Positions 1 to 8,536 of a DNA stretch of 64,000 nt are shown here, piece after piece. The notes beneath the pieces are model-generated. The model was given only the letters and a program-made list of their open reading frames with translations. It was not told the DNA's origin and did not search any database. Each line of letters starts with the position of its first letter. Position 1 is the stretch's first letter. A program made the position numbers and the translations under genes. The stretch spans positions 1,286,541 through 1,350,540 of the forward strand of contig NZ_CP050965.1 in NCBI RefSeq assembly GCF_012273215.1, given 5' to 3'. Origin of the DNA: Gemella haemolysans. GTDB lineage: Bacteria > Bacillota > Bacilli > Staphylococcales > Gemellaceae.

Positions 1-19
1 TATCTTTTAACTAAAAATA

Positions 20-48
20 AAAGACCTTATCTTATAGACAAGGTCTTT
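20..48 (-). terminator. Expression-platform terminator of the S-box leader
   Basis: On the minus strand a hairpin with stem AAAGACCTT/AAGGTCTTT is followed by a T-rich run. It lies directly downstream of the SAM aptamer and before the left edge, so it is the likely off-switch formed when SAM is bound. Confidence 0.8.
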
Positions 49-55
49 ATGTATA

Positions 56-157
56 CCTCATCGTTCAAAGTAACCTTTGCTAAGGAAAGCACCTTAATCA
101 ATTGATTAGGTTGCCGGAGTTCATCGGGCCTTATCCCTCACTCACTCTTGATAAGTA
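56..157 (-). promoter_or_regulatory. SAM-I (S-box) riboswitch
   Basis: Read on the minus strand the segment begins CTTATCAAGAGTGAGTGAGG, continues with GGCCCGATGAACTCCGGCAACC and GGTGCTTTCC, and closes with a GATGAG-type P1 strand. These are the conserved blocks of the S-box aptamer: the P1/P2 kink-turn AAGAG...GAGGGA, the GGCAACC segment and the GGTGC joining region. A terminator follows at 20-48. The regulated gene is outside the window to the left; in Firmicutes such genes belong to methionine or cysteine synthesis, methionine transport or SAM synthesis. Identity by motif recognition; not folded computationally. Confidence 0.92.
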
Positions 158-229
158 TTTATATTTCTTTTATCAGCATATTCGATTTTAATATACTTTC
201 TGTCATTTGTCAAATGATAAAGTATAAAA

Positions 230-721
230 TTAATATTCAATATTATACTTACTTCTCTCCTTAAGAATTTTTTTCTTTAACTTCTCCGCTTCTTCAATTG
301 GAAGATAATCAATCGATAATTTGCTATATATTCCCGTTATCTGTATATTGGCTAATTTAAACTTATTTAAAATTGGACCTGTATGAATAGTAACATTTTG
401 AATGATATTAAATGGTAAAGTTTTTTTACTCTTGAAAAACACTCCTTCAACTTCCGACACACCCATTTCGTCTACTTCATAAGAATAATTTTTAATTACT
501 AATGGTGGGATAATTAAAGCCACTATAGCATATATTGTTATTATCGCTAATATACCTAGACCTAGAAATGTATAATTTATTTTAGTTTTAAAATAATCAT
601 ATACACTTTTACCAATAACTGGTGATAAGAGAAGTAGAGCATATATTCCAAAATGTATTCTCACATATTGTATGGCTCTTTGTGGTAAATTACTCGATTT
701 TTTTTCAAATATTCTATTCAT
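230..721 (-). CDS. PH-domain membrane protein, YdbS-like (DUF304)
   Basis: A 163-residue protein with two transmembrane segments (about residues 25-45 and 55-75) followed by one bacterial PH domain of the bPH2/DUF304 type: a beta-rich stretch after YSYEVDEMGV, then the typical LPFNIIQNVTIHTGPILNKF region. Its start, preceded by GGAGGT, overlaps the end of the upstream PH-domain gene by 8 bases, implying translational coupling. It is the last gene of a three-gene operon. In Bacillus the homologous YdbS/YdbT pair is membrane-bound and of poorly defined function, linked in some reports to tolerance of peptide antimicrobials. Function here is not deducible from sequence. Confidence 0.85.
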   Translation of the reverse strand: MNRIFEKKSSNLPQRAIQYVRIHFGIYALLLLSPVIGKSVYDYFKTKINYTFLGLGILAIITIYAIVALIIPPLVIKNYSYEVDEMGVSEVEGVFFKSKKTLPFNIIQNVTIHTGPILNKFKLANIQITGIYSKLSIDYLPIEEAEKLKKKILKERSKYNIEY

Positions 722-2219
722 AATCTACCTCCGAAATTATAAAATCTCTTTCTAATTTTTCTTTATATCCTTTATCATAGTATTTCAACTTAATATCTGA
801 GTTTACTCCAATAGAATTTATCGATAGATGAGCAAGATTTCTTTTATTCATAAAATAGTTTGTTCTACAATTAATAGTTCCTACTTTTTTCACCTTAATG
901 AATTCTGTTATTATTGTTAATTGTCTCATAAATGTATTCTTGAAATAATATCTATCATAAGAAAGTTCATTATATTTCAACATATAGTTTTTTACTAAAA
1001 TACTATATGAAACTAAGACAATATAGAATGCAAGCGAACTTAAAACTTTATACTCTAACTTCAAATCTATATTAGCAAAGTATAAAATCACAAATACTAT
1101 TATCGGTAAAAAACTACAATTAAACAAACTCCAACGATACAATGCAATTCTAGCTTTTCGTTGTATTTTTTCACTTTCTAAATTATCATAATGTTCTAAA
1201 TCAATACTTAGATTATTTTTCACAAAATTCTGCACAAAATCTCTTTTTACCAAAGGTAAGACATCTATCGTAGATTTTTGCTCACTTAAATCTTCCGATA
1301 CGTTATTAGTCAAAGTCTCAACAGATAACTTCGCTAATCCAAAAAGGCGATAACGTAACGGATATATCAATTTTACACTCTGAATTCTATCAATATCAAT
1401 AACTAGTGATTTTTTATTTAACAATCCATATTTACATAATAAATTATGTTCTTTAGTAGTAAGGATAAAGTTATAGTATTTTACAATTGTATGAATAACT
1501 GATGCGATTACGACTAAAATCATAAAAATTCCAATTATTATAAATATGGCTGTTATGTTCCCTGCGACTGACTTAGCATTTTTTTGAAGAAGTTCATCAA
1601 AATAAGCTTCATTATCGAAGATATATTTGAAAACATCTCGAATCTTACCATTTAATGCTAATATTAACCCTAAAGCTGCAAAGAACCTAACCCTAAGCAG
1701 TCCATAAAATGCAAGGTCTTTCACGGATAATCTTAATATTTCTCTTTGAGACTCTTGCACTTTTTCTTCTTGATCTATAGCTATATCCTCATCTTGACCT
1801 TGTTTTAATTCTCTTAGTATATCAATTAAATTTAATGCAACTTCCTTCTTCAGAGGTTTTATCCTGATCTTACCTCCAACAAGATTTATATCTACAGAAA
1901 GTAGGTTAAATGCCTGGTACAATACGTTAGAACTCATATCTATCGACTGGATATTTTCAAGATTTATATTTTTTGCTTCTTTATTTATTATTCCTTTTGT
2001 ATAAATTAATGCCCCATCGCGGACTTCATAACTTTTTAAGAAATAATCAAATATACCTATTACTATTAATAAAAGGAATCCCGACAAAACTAGTGAATAA
2101 TATTTCCAATTTTGTTCTTTTAATGCTAACACCATAAAAATACCAAACAATCTAAATCCTGTAATTACAGTATCCATAATAACCATAGGGTGTACTCGAC
2201 TTTTTTTAATATTATTCAT
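714..2219 (-). CDS. Multi-PH-domain membrane protein, YdbT-like
   Basis: A 501-residue protein of the YdbT family (about 490 residues in Bacillus). It has transmembrane pairs near residues 15-60, 175-245 and 365-410, each followed by a bPH2 domain; the pattern NINLENIQSIDMSSNVLYQAFNLL is the hallmark helix-strand junction of the first, and IDRIQSVKLIYPLRYRLFG that of the second. The start has AGGAGGT seven bases upstream and overlaps the preceding gene by 8 bases. It lies between two small single-PH-domain proteins, suggesting that the three form one membrane complex (inference). Confidence 0.88.
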   Translation of the reverse strand: MNNIKKSRVHPMVIMDTVITGFRLFGIFMVLALKEQNWKYYSLVLSGFLLLIVIGIFDYFLKSYEVRDGALIYTKGIINKEAKNINLENIQSIDMSSNVLYQAFNLLSVDINLVGGKIRIKPLKKEVALNLIDILRELKQGQDEDIAIDQEEKVQESQREILRLSVKDLAFYGLLRVRFFAALGLILALNGKIRDVFKYIFDNEAYFDELLQKNAKSVAGNITAIFIIIGIFMILVVIASVIHTIVKYYNFILTTKEHNLLCKYGLLNKKSLVIDIDRIQSVKLIYPLRYRLFGLAKLSVETLTNNVSEDLSEQKSTIDVLPLVKRDFVQNFVKNNLSIDLEHYDNLESEKIQRKARIALYRWSLFNCSFLPIIVFVILYFANIDLKLEYKVLSSLAFYIVLVSYSILVKNYMLKYNELSYDRYYFKNTFMRQLTIITEFIKVKKVGTINCRTNYFMNKRNLAHLSINSIGVNSDIKLKYYDKGYKEKLERDFIISEVDYE

Positions 2220-2709
2220 CTTTATACCTCCTATAGTTAAGATTATTTTCTAGTATTATTAACAATTGCTTTTCTAATTGTTCTACATCCTTTCTAGAAA
2301 CATAGAATTCTAATTTTTCAGAACCAGTGTTTATACTAACCTTATAAATATTGAATTTTTTCGACAATATATTTTGTTTAATTGTGTAATCTAGTATATT
2401 CCTAAGTGGTGCTACTTTCTCCAACTTAAAAAATGTATACACCGATGTTGAAGCCAATTTAAAATGTTCATCTGTAATTTCAAAAAATGTATTATACTCA
2501 TATTTATCTCTTAACATTACAACTATTACATGATTTAAAAATACTAACCCTAATATTATCCATAGGATAATATACACATCTATACCAAAAGCTTCTTCAA
2601 AACCAGTAAATTTAAAAATTGCTGAAGCCACAACAACACACGTTAAACTTATCGCCCAAATATTAAAGAATATATAATCAACATACAATCTTCCTATATA
2701 TTTCCTCAT
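2212..2709 (-). CDS. Single PH-domain membrane protein, first gene of the PH operon
   Basis: The reading frame is open from 2739, but AGGGAGGG sits just before the internal ATG at 2709, so a 165-residue product starting MRKYIGRLY is chosen. Two transmembrane segments (about residues 10-30 and 42-62) precede a bPH2/DUF304 domain; the segment VAPLRNILDYTIKQNILSKK is the usual central helix-strand motif. The Bacillus operon normally has one small and one large member; here there are two small PH proteins around a large one. It overlaps the next gene by 8 bases. Confidence 0.8.
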   Translation of the reverse strand: MRKYIGRLYVDYIFFNIWAISLTCVVVASAIFKFTGFEEAFGIDVYIILWIILGLVFLNHVIVVMLRDKYEYNTFFEITDEHFKLASTSVYTFFKLEKVAPLRNILDYTIKQNILSKKFNIYKVSINTGSEKLEFYVSRKDVEQLEKQLLIILENNLNYRRYKDE

Positions 2710-2753
2710 AAAATCCCTCCCTATTTTAAAAATTAACAATATAATTTTTAAAA

Positions 2754-3383
2754 TTAGAAACCTATAAGATTTAGATCTCTCTCTCTTTCAATTGTAGTCT
2801 CATCACCATGTCCAGGATATACTATTTTAGCTCCATCTAGTTTGAATAATACATTTCCTAATGAATTTTTTAAAGCATCATAATCTGAACCGTATAAATC
2901 ATAACGACCAAAACCGCTTCTAAATAATGCATCTCCTACAACTATAAATTTTCCAAAGTCAAATGATACTCCACCTGGTGAATGACCTGGTGTTGGTAAC
3001 ACAGTGAAACTTAAACCAGCAATTTCGTATTTTTTATTTTCTTCAAACTCAAATTCCGCTGGATCAGTCATAGGTGGTCTTCTTAAACGGAACAATGTTG
3101 AACCGTTAAAGTCAGGGTTTTGTAACCAATCACGTTCATGTTCTGAAATATAAACAGGCACTCCATAATGTTTTCTACATTCATCTAATGACATAATATG
3201 GTCGAAATGAGCATGAGTTAGTAATATTGCTTCGATTTTTACATTTAATTCTTCTACCGCTTTTTGTATTCTCTCAAATCCTTCTCCTGGATCTACAATA
3301 ACTCCTCGTCCATCTTTATAAACTATATAGCAATTTTCATCTACCATATCCATTACTATTCTTTTAATTTCTGCTTTTGCCAT
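2754..3383 (-). CDS. MBL-fold metallo-hydrolase (glyoxalase II-like)
   Basis: A 209-residue metallo-beta-lactamase-fold hydrolase. The di-metal motif THAHFDH lies at residues 56-62, with later ligand motifs PGHSPGG, VVGDALF and YPGHGDE in the expected order. Length and order match the YqgX/YcbL branch related to glyoxalase II, which hydrolyses thioesters such as S-lactoylglutathione. A glutathione reductase gene lies elsewhere in the window (41.6 kb), so a glutathione-linked substrate is possible but unproven. Start ATG at 3383 follows AAAGGT. It is cytosolic, with no signal peptide. Confidence 0.85.
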   Translation of the reverse strand: MAKAEIKRIVMDMVDENCYIVYKDGRGVIVDPGEGFERIQKAVEELNVKIEAILLTHAHFDHIMSLDECRKHYGVPVYISEHERDWLQNPDFNGSTLFRLRRPPMTDPAEFEFEENKKYEIAGLSFTVLPTPGHSPGGVSFDFGKFIVVGDALFRSGFGRYDLYGSDYDALKNSLGNVLFKLDGAKIVYPGHGDETTIERERDLNLIGF

Positions 3384-3551
3384 TTTCTCAAAACCTTTCC
3401 ATAATTATTGTTATCTTTATTTTATCCTATTATTATGTTATTAACAAGTCTTAATTAGTAGTTTTTTTACTTTACTTATATAACCCATCTTCACTTGACC
3501 AAAGTTAATATTTTTCTTATACTTGAATAGTATGGTTTTCATAAGAAACTT

Positions 3552-3735
3552 GGGAGTGACTCAAAAATCATGATTTCGGAGAAATCGATTTTGTCGAGTC
3601 ACCCCAACACAGTTTATTAGATATCTAAAAAGCTTATATAAAGCGATTTTAGATATCAATAAACCACTGCGTCTATGAGTTCTCATATGAACCTTGTTAA
3701 ATTTTAGAACTTTTTAGTGCTTTTGGGGCAACCCC
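3552..3735 (+). repeat. Dispersed three-stem repeat, copy A
   Basis: Full-length copy of a non-coding repeat. Arm 1 is a hairpin running from GGGAGTGACTC to GAGTCACCCC with an inner GATTTC/GAAATC stem. Arm 2 pairs TTATTAGATATCTAAAA with TTTTAGATATCAATAA. Arm 3 is the short palindrome TATGAGTTCTCATA followed by a tail ending GGGGCAACCCC. The two ends form an imperfect terminal inverted repeat (GGGAGTGACTCAAAA against GGGTTGACCCAAAA in the best copies). Other copies are at 25840, 34102 (split), 39542 and 57574. This copy fills most of the 399-base gap between the MBL hydrolase and the MFS gene. Confidence 0.85.
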
Positions 3736-3782
3736 TTACAAAATAAGTTAGAATTGATTATCTAATAAAAGGAGATACAAAA

Positions 3783-4931
3783 ATGAAATTAAATTCATTC
3801 GCTAAGTTTTCATTACTTAGTATTTCTATATTATTAATGTCACATCTTGCTATTTCTCCAGTAATTCCAAACCTATATAATTTTTATCATACTAATAACC
3901 CAAATATAGGTCTGGCTTCTATTGAGAGTTTAGCAACAATACCAGCTATGATGATTACGATTTTCGTTCTTCTTAGCAACGGTGTTATTAAATTAATCGG
4001 AAAGAAAAATACAGTTCTACTTGGACTGCTTCTTATCTTCATATTTGGTATAGTTCCAGCCTTTACAACTAACTTCAAAGTTGTTTTAATCAGTAGATTA
4101 CTTCTTGGTGCTGGTATCGGATTATTCAACTCACTTTCAATCAGTATGATTAGTGATTTCTTTGATGAAGAACACCGTGGTACTATGATCGGATTAAGAA
4201 CTGCATTTTTAAATATAGGTAAAGCTCTAACTACTTTTATTTCAGGATACTTACTAATCTACGGTATTCAATATACATTTTTAGTTTACGCTTTAGCACT
4301 TCCTATATTTATAATTTTCCTATTATTTGTACCGAATTCTGAAAATGTCAATAATAAAAAAGTTAGCATTAAGTTTCATAAAGAAACTATCGTTCTAACT
4401 CTTTTAACATTTTTAGTAGGAATCTCATACATGGGAGCAACTATTAAAATACCTACACTACTAGCAGAAAAATATCATTACCAACCAGATGTTGCTAGAA
4501 ATCTACTTACAATCTTAGCTTTAAGTGGTATACTTTCTGGAGTCATCTTTGGTATTCTTGTTAAGAGATTCAAAAATCTAACTTTACCAATAATGTTAAG
4601 TTTCATGACAATTGGAGGTATATTATTTGCTTTAACAAACAATATTATTATCTTCTACATCGCAGCTATTTTTATTGGAATAAGCTTCGTAGGAACTATG
4701 TCATTCAACTTCTTCTACATTTCAAATAAGTTAGATAATAAATTTATCAACTTTGCAACAAGTGTAATTTTAGTTGGTGGAAATATTGGTGTTATCCTTA
4801 CTCCTGTAGTGCTGACAAAAATACCGGAAGCCCTACACTTAGAAAAATATACAACACCATTCTTCATTACTACTGCTCTAATGCTAATTTCTACATTAGT
4901 TAGTTATGCAGTATTAAGAAACAAGAAATAA
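3783..4931 (+). CDS. MFS transporter
   Basis: A 382-residue major facilitator with about 12 hydrophobic segments. The loop between segments 2 and 3 is atypical (GVIKLIGKKNTVLLGLLLIF), while the segment 4-5 loop shows LLLGAGIGLFNSLSISMISDFF, a form common in drug:H+ antiporters of the DHA1 branch. AAAAGGAGAT lies ahead of the ATG. It is a single-gene unit between repeat copy A and a bidirectional terminator. The substrate cannot be read from sequence; multidrug or nucleoside/sugar efflux are both possible. Confidence 0.8.
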   Translation: MKLNSFAKFSLLSISILLMSHLAISPVIPNLYNFYHTNNPNIGLASIESLATIPAMMITIFVLLSNGVIKLIGKKNTVLLGLLLIFIFGIVPAFTTNFKVVLISRLLLGAGIGLFNSLSISMISDFFDEEHRGTMIGLRTAFLNIGKALTTFISGYLLIYGIQYTFLVYALALPIFIIFLLFVPNSENVNNKKVSIKFHKETIVLTLLTFLVGISYMGATIKIPTLLAEKYHYQPDVARNLLTILALSGILSGVIFGILVKRFKNLTLPIMLSFMTIGGILFALTNNIIIFYIAAIFIGISFVGTMSFNFFYISNKLDNKFINFATSVILVGGNIGVILTPVVLTKIPEALHLEKYTTPFFITTALMLISTLVSYAVLRNKK

Positions 4932-4943
4932 AATCTAAAACTT

Positions 4944-4990
4944 AAAAGGAGAACCTCTTTGATACTAATATCTCAGATGTTCTCCTTTTT
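4944..4990. terminator. Bidirectional terminator between convergent MFS and sortase genes
   Basis: Stem AAAAGGAGAAC/GTTCTCCTTTT with a long loop, flanked by A-runs on the left and T-runs on the right. It can end transcription from both the MFS gene (+) and the sortase gene (-). Confidence 0.75.
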
Positions 4991-4991
4991 A

Positions 4992-5837
4992 TTAACTATT
5001 AAGTAGCTCTTTATTTTTCTCTAAAAATTCTTTTAATTCATTATCTGGTACTTGTCTTGCTAATACTAGTGTACGTAATGCAACATCATCTAATCTACAA
5101 GTACAAAAGACAGTCATATTATCCTCTCCAGAAATCTTGCTATTTTCTAGCCAATTCTTAGCTCCTTCTTTAAACAGCTTGATAAATTCTCCTTTTTTAT
5201 CTGAAGTAGTTGGAATTTGATATAAATTTGTAAATTCATTTACAACTTTCACACCAGTTACTTCATAATAATACTTTCTTTCAGAAGTTTCCATAACAAT
5301 AACTCTATGGCTATCAAAATAATCTTTTTTTCCAAACCAATTCATATTGTTAAATACTCTAGTATCTAAAGTAATTTTCTTTTCCTCGATTCCAGCTCTT
5401 GCATGCCCAAAAACCCATTTCACATCACTCTTAGTTAGATCTGGTTGATTCTCATAGTCCATGAAAACTGCTCCTATATATGGGGCAGGTTTATTATCTA
5501 AACCATATTCCAAATATTTAGAATTATTTGTTGTTTGTAACATCGGTTCTTTTAAGGAATCTTTTCCATCACCTGGTACATACATATAACCGATGACCTC
5601 TTTATTGATTGCCTTTAACTCATTAAATTTCTTTTCTAAGTATTCTTTCTCCGCTTTATCTACAACATATTTTTCTTCTTGTTTTTTAGTTTCTTTTTTA
5701 TTTATTTGAACTTGAGACTCAGTAGAACTTGTACTTGAATTAAAATATGAGTAAGCTCCATACGAACCACCAATTAAAATAACAACTAGTAGTAGATATT
5801 TCAATATATTTCTTAATATTGATTTACTATTTTTCAT
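4992..5837 (-). CDS. srtB: Class B sortase
   Basis: A 281-residue sortase with an N-terminal cytoplasmic stub and a membrane anchor at about residues 12-33, followed by a charged linker and the sortase barrel. Catalytic residues are visible: His145 in WVFGHARAG, Cys247 in TVFCTCR, and the likely Arg255 in ALRTLVLA. The long insertion between His and Cys and the phrase IGAVFMDYEN are class B features. Class B enzymes usually attach NPQTN-type proteins or assemble pili; no NPQTN substrate or haem-uptake gene is in this window. The only visible LPXTG protein (9.6 kb) would normally need a class A sortase. AGAAAGGAAAG precedes the ATG. Confidence 0.85.
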   Translation of the reverse strand: MKNSKSILRNILKYLLLVVILIGGSYGAYSYFNSSTSSTESQVQINKKETKKQEEKYVVDKAEKEYLEKKFNELKAINKEVIGYMYVPGDGKDSLKEPMLQTTNNSKYLEYGLDNKPAPYIGAVFMDYENQPDLTKSDVKWVFGHARAGIEEKKITLDTRVFNNMNWFGKKDYFDSHRVIVMETSERKYYYEVTGVKVVNEFTNLYQIPTTSDKKGEFIKLFKEGAKNWLENSKISGEDNMTVFCTCRLDDVALRTLVLARQVPDNELKEFLEKNKELLNS

Positions 5838-5981
5838 AAAGTCTTTCCTTTCTAAAAATTATCTCTTTGTGTCTAAATTATAAATTAGATTATATCATAT
5901 TTACATAAATTTCTTCAAAAGATTGTATTACTAGTTTGAAAATTAATTTTTATCCAGAATCATTCTTTTAGAATTCAAAAA

Positions 5982-6021
5982 AAGAGTGATTAAAAATCAT
6001 TTGATATTTTAAATCACTCTT
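5982..6021 (-). terminator. Terminator of the pyruvate-kinase-like gene
   Basis: Stem AAGAGTGATT/AATCACTCTT followed on the minus strand by a run of seven Ts. It stands 25 bases after the stop of the gene ending at 6046. Confidence 0.7.
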
Positions 6022-6045
6022 ATTATGGTTTATTTTATTATTATT

Positions 6046-7197
6046 TTAAACTTGTCTAATATTTACAAAGTCAGTAGGTGGAACATTGTCTTTTCCTAAA
6101 TCTGGTTGTCCAGCTGTAATTAGAATTAAATCTCCTTCTTTTGCTAAACCAGACTCTTTAGAAAAATTCGGTGCACAATTTAGCATTTCTTCCATTGATA
6201 GTGTTTTTTCTTCTATAAATGTAGTAACACCTCGTGTTAATGCTAATTTTCTAGCTTTTTGTTTAGTTGGTACTACTGCTAATATTGGAACTTTTGGTCG
6301 GTATCTTGCGATAAATTTCGCAGTACTTCCTGACTTCGTATAAGTTACGATATTATTTACATCAACAGAATCAAGAAGATATTTAGTTGATAATGAGATT
6401 GCATGCGCAATATTCATTTTATGATGTTTATATTCTTCCGAATCATCATCTTTTACTATATCTTGATTTTCGATGTAGGTAATAATTCTATCAACTGTCT
6501 CTAATGCTTCTTTTGGATAATTCCCTATTGCTGTTTCTTCGATTAGCATTATTGCATCAACACCATCTATAATTGCATTAGCTACATCAGATACTTCTGC
6601 ACGTGTCGGTCTTGGATTATAGATCATTGAATGAAGCATCTGCGTTGTTAAGATTACTTCTTTTGTCGAATCATTAGCTTTTCTAATAATTTCTTTTTGG
6701 ATACTAGGTAAATTTTGGTAAGGTAATTCCATACCTAGCTCATCCCTATTAATCATTATTGAATCTGCAAATTGAATAATCTCATCGATATTTTCATATG
6801 CTTCTTTACAATCTATTTTTACAATTAATCCAATATCTTTCTTCTCATTAGCTTGAAGTATACTTTTTACTTTTCTAATTTCATCCAAATTACTAACAAA
6901 TGGGCAGGCAACAAAATCAACATCATTTTGACAAGCAAAATGAACATTGTTCTCTTCAATTTTTATAAGTTTATATTTACTTTCTGCATATATATGATCT
7001 AAATCATAAATAATTGCAGTATTTTTATTTAATTTTTCTCTTAATTCTTTAATTTTATTAATTCTAAAATCACACTCTTCTGCGCATCCATAATAATTAT
7101 CGATTAAGATAGCATCTGCCCCATTTTCTATAATATATTCTAATAATTCTTCTGTACTGTTTCCTAAAGTTGCGATAATTTTTGCCTTTCTAGTCAT
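6046..7197 (-). CDS. Divergent pyruvate-kinase-like protein lacking the B domain
   Basis: A 383-residue protein whose second half is clearly pyruvate-kinase-like: ILTTQMLHSM, then RPTRAEVSDVANAIIDGVDA and ETAIGNYP, and a C-terminal domain with TKSGSTAKFIARYRP. It is about 90 residues shorter than the usual 470-480; the B (lid) domain is missing. The N-terminal GMNVARLNFSHG motif is replaced by GADAILIDNYYG (residues 26-37), so the PEP-binding Arg and the K+-binding Asn and Ser are lost. The catalytic Lys is kept (Lys127 in VKIDC), but the Mg2+-binding Glu and Asp appear as Asp129 and Glu153. A canonical pyruvate kinase activity looks unlikely; a regulatory or different catalytic role is inference. 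Confidence 0.8.
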   Translation of the reverse strand: MTRKAKIIATLGNSTEELLEYIIENGADAILIDNYYGCAEECDFRINKIKELREKLNKNTAIIYDLDHIYAESKYKLIKIEENNVHFACQNDVDFVACPFVSNLDEIRKVKSILQANEKKDIGLIVKIDCKEAYENIDEIIQFADSIMINRDELGMELPYQNLPSIQKEIIRKANDSTKEVILTTQMLHSMIYNPRPTRAEVSDVANAIIDGVDAIMLIEETAIGNYPKEALETVDRIITYIENQDIVKDDDSEEYKHHKMNIAHAISLSTKYLLDSVDVNNIVTYTKSGSTAKFIARYRPKVPILAVVPTKQKARKLALTRGVTTFIEEKTLSMEEMLNCAPNFSKESGLAKEGDLILITAGQPDLGKDNVPPTDFVNIRQV

Positions 7198-7217
7198 AAT
7201 ATACCTACCTTATCTTT

Positions 7218-7244
7218 AAAACGTTTTCTTTTAAAAATATTATA
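7218..7244 (-). promoter_or_regulatory. Putative -10 box and cre-like palindrome ahead of the pyruvate-kinase-like gene
   Basis: On the minus strand a TATAAT at 7244-7239 is followed by the palindrome AAAACGTTTT (7227-7218), embedded in a match to most positions of the CcpA cre consensus. Its place just after the predicted start point would suit repression by CcpA. No good -35 box was found, so this is tentative. Confidence 0.35.
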
Positions 7245-7433
7245 ACACATCAAATTATTATTTTCTAGATAATTTTTTAAAATTATAATCCTTGATTATT
7301 ATAATTTCCTTAAACATTTTTTATTAACAATTTTAATCTATACTCTACTGACATTCTTAAAACAATTATTTTAACAAGTTTTAGAGTTGTATTTGAATAT
7401 TATAATATCAATAATTATTCAAAATATAAAAAT

Positions 7434-7474
7434 AAAAAAGAAACCGTACCTAATTAACTACAGTTTCTTTTTTT
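7434..7474 (-). terminator. Terminator of the dusB-folK-folB operon
   Basis: Stem AAAGAAAC/GTTTCTTT with a run of As on the left, giving a minus-strand T-run. It lies 38 bases after the dusB stop. The rest of the 315-base gap from 7198 is AT-rich, and apart from the promoter-proximal sequence of the pyruvate-kinase-like gene nothing else was seen. Confidence 0.7.
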
Positions 7475-7512
7475 CTATATTTCATATGTTAATTAATCAA
7501 TAATTCAATACA

Positions 7513-8520
7513 TTAAATTATTATTTCTTTTTTAAGTGCTGCTACTCCTGATTCAAGATAATCTAAAAATTCACCAAATAAGTTTTCCATCTCTGCATAT
7601 GAGTTTAAAGTATTTAATTCTTTTTTAACTTTCGCTCCACCTTTAATACCTTTCATGTAGTATGCAGCATGTTTTCTCATCTCATGTACAGCAACTTTTT
7701 CAGGTTTAATTTCCATAAGCCTTCTTAAGTGTAATAAACATACATCAATTTTTTCTCTTGGTGTTGGTTCTTCTGTTAATTCACCAGTTTCTAGATATTT
7801 TACAGTACGATATAACATCCATGGATTCCCTAAAGCTGCACGTCCAATCATAACTGCATCACAGTTAGTGTCATCTAACATTTTCTTAGCTAATTCTGGA
7901 GTCGTTACATCTCCGTTTCCTATAACTGGAATTTTAAGTTCTTTTTTAACATCTCGAATAACATCCCAGTTGGCTTTTCCACTGTACATTTGAACTTTTG
8001 TTCTACCGTGGATAGCTATTGCACTAGCTCCAGCGCGCTCTGCATTTCTTGCATTATCCATTATATAAATATGTTCATCATCCCATCCCATACGCATTTT
8101 TACAGTTACAGGCTTAGATACTGAATCTACAAGTCGAGCAATTACCTCGTATACCTTATCTGGATCAAGAAGTAATTTACTTCCAGCATCTACTTTTGTA
8201 ATTTTTGGAACTGGACATCCCATATTTAAATCGATAATATCCGCTTCTGTATTTTTATCAACATACTTTGCAGCTTCTACCAAAGTATCGATTTCACCAC
8301 CAAATATTTGTAAACTTAGTGGACGCTCTCTAGGATCAATATACAGCATATTCATCGTCTTTTTATTATTAAATAAAATTGCTTTATCACTAACCATTTC
8401 GGCACAAACTAATCCAGCACCAAACTCCTTAGCTGTTAGACGAAACGCAGCATTACATACACCTGCCATCGGTGCTAAAACTACTCTGTTCGGTATTTCA
8501 ATTTCTCTAATTTTAAACAT
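7513..8520 (-). CDS. dusB: tRNA-dihydrouridine synthase DusB
   Basis: A 335-residue flavoenzyme that reduces uridines in the D-loop of tRNA. The TIM-barrel begins IPNRVVLAPMAGVCNAAFR; the catalytic cysteine is Cys102 in DLNMGCPVPKI; FMN-binding segments appear as KPVTVKMRMGWD, AIHGRTKVQMYSG and IPVIGNGDVTTPELA. Length is usual for DusB. It is the last gene of a folB-folK-dusB transcription unit, the order found in many Bacilli. AAAGGATAG precedes the ATG. Confidence 0.95.
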   Translation of the reverse strand: MFKIREIEIPNRVVLAPMAGVCNAAFRLTAKEFGAGLVCAEMVSDKAILFNNKKTMNMLYIDPRERPLSLQIFGGEIDTLVEAAKYVDKNTEADIIDLNMGCPVPKITKVDAGSKLLLDPDKVYEVIARLVDSVSKPVTVKMRMGWDDEHIYIMDNARNAERAGASAIAIHGRTKVQMYSGKANWDVIRDVKKELKIPVIGNGDVTTPELAKKMLDDTNCDAVMIGRAALGNPWMLYRTVKYLETGELTEEPTPREKIDVCLLHLRRLMEIKPEKVAVHEMRKHAAYYMKGIKGGAKVKKELNTLNSYAEMENLFGEFLDYLESGVAALKKEIII

Positions 8521-8536
8521 CTTCTATCCTTTCATT

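Noticed and set aside
3887-4129. Minus-strand frame inside the MFS gene
   Set aside because: It is a shadow of the MFS coding sequence, without ribosome binding site or recognisable protein features.
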